A stretch of DNA of 64,000 nt from JAHECQ01 sp047638695. Lineage in GTDB: Bacteria > Actinomycetota > Acidimicrobiia > Acidimicrobiales > SZUA-35. This document shows positions 62,324 to 64,000 of this stretch, in pieces. The position numbers and the translations under genes were made by a program. The notes beneath the pieces were generated by a model. It was not told where the DNA came from and did no database searches. It saw only the letters and a program-made list of their open reading frames with translations. Numbering within the stretch: position 1 is the first letter of the stretch; each line of letters begins with the position of its first letter. Location: assembly GCA_047638695.1 (NCBI GenBank), contig JBLINY010000001.1:1-64000 (forward strand), in the 5' to 3' direction.

Positions 62324-64000
62324 TCAAGCAGAGGGAAGCTGGGTGCTCGTGGCCACGATCTTGGTGCCGGTGCCACTCGATCCAAAGCTGACCGACGAGC
62401 TGGCTTCGTCGACCGAGGCCAACACGATGGTGTCGTCGGTGATCAAACTGCCGGGCTCGGCAACGAGTATTTCGCCGTCGGTCGCCATGGCTTCGTCCAT
62501 TTGTTGTGCCGTGACGCTGTCGAAGGCGGGCCGGGTCGTGATTGCAGCACCGACGCCGCCTGTGCCGGGCGAATGGCGGAGTGCATAGATGTTCGACCGG
62601 CCAACGATGTGGCCGAGCCGACTAACGGCAGCAGTAACCAATTCGGTGCGATCGGAAAGCACCAGGACGGTGCCAACCCCCAGAGCATCGGCTGCCTCCT
62701 CGAGGTCCTCGCTTTGGAGGTCACCGTCGTAGGCGAGCAGCGTCATCTGCCCCGCTCGCCGACGTTCGATCTGGCGGTCGGTGAAGATCATGGTGACGAT
62801 GCCGAGCTCCTGCAGCGCACTTGCGAACTCGAGATGCCAGCGCGAGCCGCCGACAATGGCGATGGCTCGCTTCGGCGGCCTGGCAATACGAAGGATGCGG
62901 GCGAGAGGCACGGCGCCGAAGCCGTACAGCACAACGGTGGCCACGATCACGACCATGGTGATTGGTGCCAGTGGGCCGGGGTCTATCCCGGCTTCGGCTA
63001 ACTCGAGCGCAAAGACCGACGAGACGGCAGCCGCCACGATGCCGCGAGGCGCGACGCACATGAGGAAGAGTCGTTCGTTCGTGCTCATACCCGACCCGAG
63101 GGTCGACACCAACACGGTAAGAGGGCGGGCGACGAAGACAAGCAGCAGGGTGAGCCCGAGCGCAGGTAGCGCGATGTCTGCGAGTTCATCGAGGTCGACA
63201 CGGGCTCCGAGGACGAGGAACAGAGCGCCGAGCACTAAGAAGCTGACATCTTCGGCGAACTCGAGCACATGTCGAGCCGGCACCCGCTTCTGGTTAGCAA
63301 GAAGGAGGCCCAGCGTCGTTGTAGCCATGAGGCCGGCCTCGGGCCGCACCAGGTTCGCCAACGCGAACGACGCAACGGCAAACGACAACGCGATCGGATT
63401 CTGGAGATGGTCAGGAATGATGTGTCGCTGCAGCGCGGCAACGAAGAGTGCGCCGAACGACAGACCGATCAGGCCGCCGACGAGCAGGGTTGAGCCGGCT
63501 CGAGTCATGGCCCGAAGCGGGTCGGCCTCCTCGATCACTGCGTCGAGCACCACCACAGCGAGGGTGGCACCGACCGGATCGATGACGATGCCCTCCCAGC
63601 GGAGAACCTCTGCCACCGAGTGGCGAGGCTGAGCGAGGCGCAGCAACGGGATGACAACGGTGGGACCAGACACGACCAACACGGCGCCGATCAGAGCAGC
63701 CATGCGAAGGTTCACGTCGAAAAAGAACTTGGCGCCAATCCAACCGACGATCCAGGTGATGAACGCACCGATGGTGACGAGGCGTACGACCACCGTTCGT
63801 ACGTTCCGAGTGCGTTCGAAGCGAAGGCTGAGTCCGCCCTCGAACAACAACAGCCCGACGCCGAGGGAGATGAGGGGAAACAGTAGCGAACCGAATTGCT
63901 CGTCTGGATCGAGGACTCCGGTTACCGGACCAGCAATGACCCCGGCAGGAAGCAAGAGCAGAATCGATGGGATTTTGAGGCGAGACGCCAGTAAAAGGGA
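62324..64000 (-). CDS. CPA1-type Na+/H+ antiporter with C-terminal NAD-binding (TrkA-N-like) domain, 5' end outside
   Basis: The frame is open to the right edge, so the start is outside; 558 residues are visible. The antiporter part has at least ten helices (LLLLPAGVIAGPVTG; FPLISLGVGLLLFEGGLSL; GAVLVVSGPTVVIPLLRL; EGIVIDPVGATLAV with the conserved Asp; MCVAPRGIVAAAVSSVFAL). The cytosolic domain begins at AIAIVGGSRWHLEFASALQELGI, a Rossmann motif of the TrkA-N type, with DLQSEDLEEAADALGVGTVLVLSD. Long NhaP2-like proteins of this design exchange Na+ or K+ for H+ under nucleotide control. Confidence 0.87.
   Translation of the reverse strand, partial: SLLLASRLKIPSILLLLPAGVIAGPVTGVLDPDEQFGSLLFPLISLGVGLLLFEGGLSLRFERTRNVRTVVVRLVTIGAFITWIVGWIGAKFFFDVNLRMAALIGAVLVVSGPTVVIPLLRLAQPRHSVAEVLRWEGIVIDPVGATLAVVVLDAVIEEADPLRAMTRAGSTLLVGGLIGLSFGALFVAALQRHIIPDHLQNPIALSFAVASFALANLVRPEAGLMATTTLGLLLANQKRVPARHVLEFAEDVSFLVLGALFLVLGARVDLDELADIALPALGLTLLLVFVARPLTVLVSTLGSGMSTNERLFLMCVAPRGIVAAAVSSVFALELAEAGIDPGPLAPITMVVIVATVVLYGFGAVPLARILRIARPPKRAIAIVGGSRWHLEFASALQELGIVTMIFTDRQIERRRAGQMTLLAYDGDLQSEDLEEAADALGVGTVLVLSDRTELVTAAVSRLGHIVGRSNIYALRHSPGTGGVGAAITTRPAFDSVTAQQMDEAMATDGEILVAEPGSLITDDTIVLASVDEASSSVSFGSSGTGTKIVATSTQLPSA

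Overview
The window is high-GC DNA with densely packed genes. Gene content points to an actinobacterium of the Acidimicrobiia type: four luciferase-like (LLM, F420-type) oxidoreductases, a Ddn-like deazaflavin protein, a mycothiol-type maleylpyruvate isomerase homologue, acyl-CoA dehydrogenases, CaiB-type CoA-transferases, TauD dioxygenases, and a Gram-positive style type IV pilus set (PilM/N/O without PilQ). That assignment is inference from families, not from a marker gene. I see no tRNA, rRNA, CRISPR, prophage or transposase.

Layout. 0-5.2 kb: the end of an HDOD protein, a pilP-pilO-pilMN operon facing left, a divergent pilin whose start is frameshifted, a cytosolic histidine kinase and a small secreted protein. 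5.2-16.5 kb: catabolic genes (TauD dioxygenase, acyl-CoA dehydrogenase, EamA exporter, LLM enzyme, a damaged or recoded DUF3179 protein, acyl-CoA ligase, fused tandem CoA-transferase, Baeyer-Villiger-type monooxygenase). 16.6-23.5 kb: a complete mrpABCDEFG sodium/proton antiporter operon ending in a beta-carbonic anhydrase. The eight genes are joined by 4-nt overlaps throughout, and a broken RCK-C membrane gene lies convergent to them. 23.7-36.5 kb: CaCA exchanger, winged-helix regulator, TauD, two LLM enzymes, VOC protein, cyclase, then a tricarballylate/aconitate-like cassette (tcuA-like, prpF-like, PEP-mutase/isocitrate-lyase-like). 36.7-42.3 kb: a five-gene Dpp-type ABC importer. 42.4-54.5 kb: a decayed diguanylate cyclase, acyl-CoA dehydrogenase, a DUF4214 secreted protein, MFS exporter, more F420/CoA enzymes, an amidase, an orphan LivH permease, and TetR and VOC genes. 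54.5-64 kb: an HxlR regulator with paired operators, a VanY-type peptidase, and a leftward uppP-HEAT-GT2-BcsB-like polysaccharide block behind a terminated CPA1 antiporter.

Two themes run across the window. First, at least eight short tandem duplications (14-27 bp) sit at gene ends, starts and in-frame tails. The most striking is six 14-bp units at the prpF/lyase junction, each carrying an ATGA stop-start motif. Second, several genes (pilin, RCK protein, GT2, diguanylate cyclase, DUF3179) have lost their frame. Four of the shifts (pilin, RCK protein and two in GT2) fall in runs of G, C or A. This is either consensus error or real decay.

The best candidate for something new is the DUF3179 gene. 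It has an in-frame UGA exactly where the family has the first Cys of a CPLC motif. Twenty nucleotides later comes a perfect 7-bp hairpin with loop GGUCC, the arrangement of a bacterial SECIS element, so a selenocysteine (UxxC) protein is possible. A nearby frameshift means the pseudogene reading remains open.
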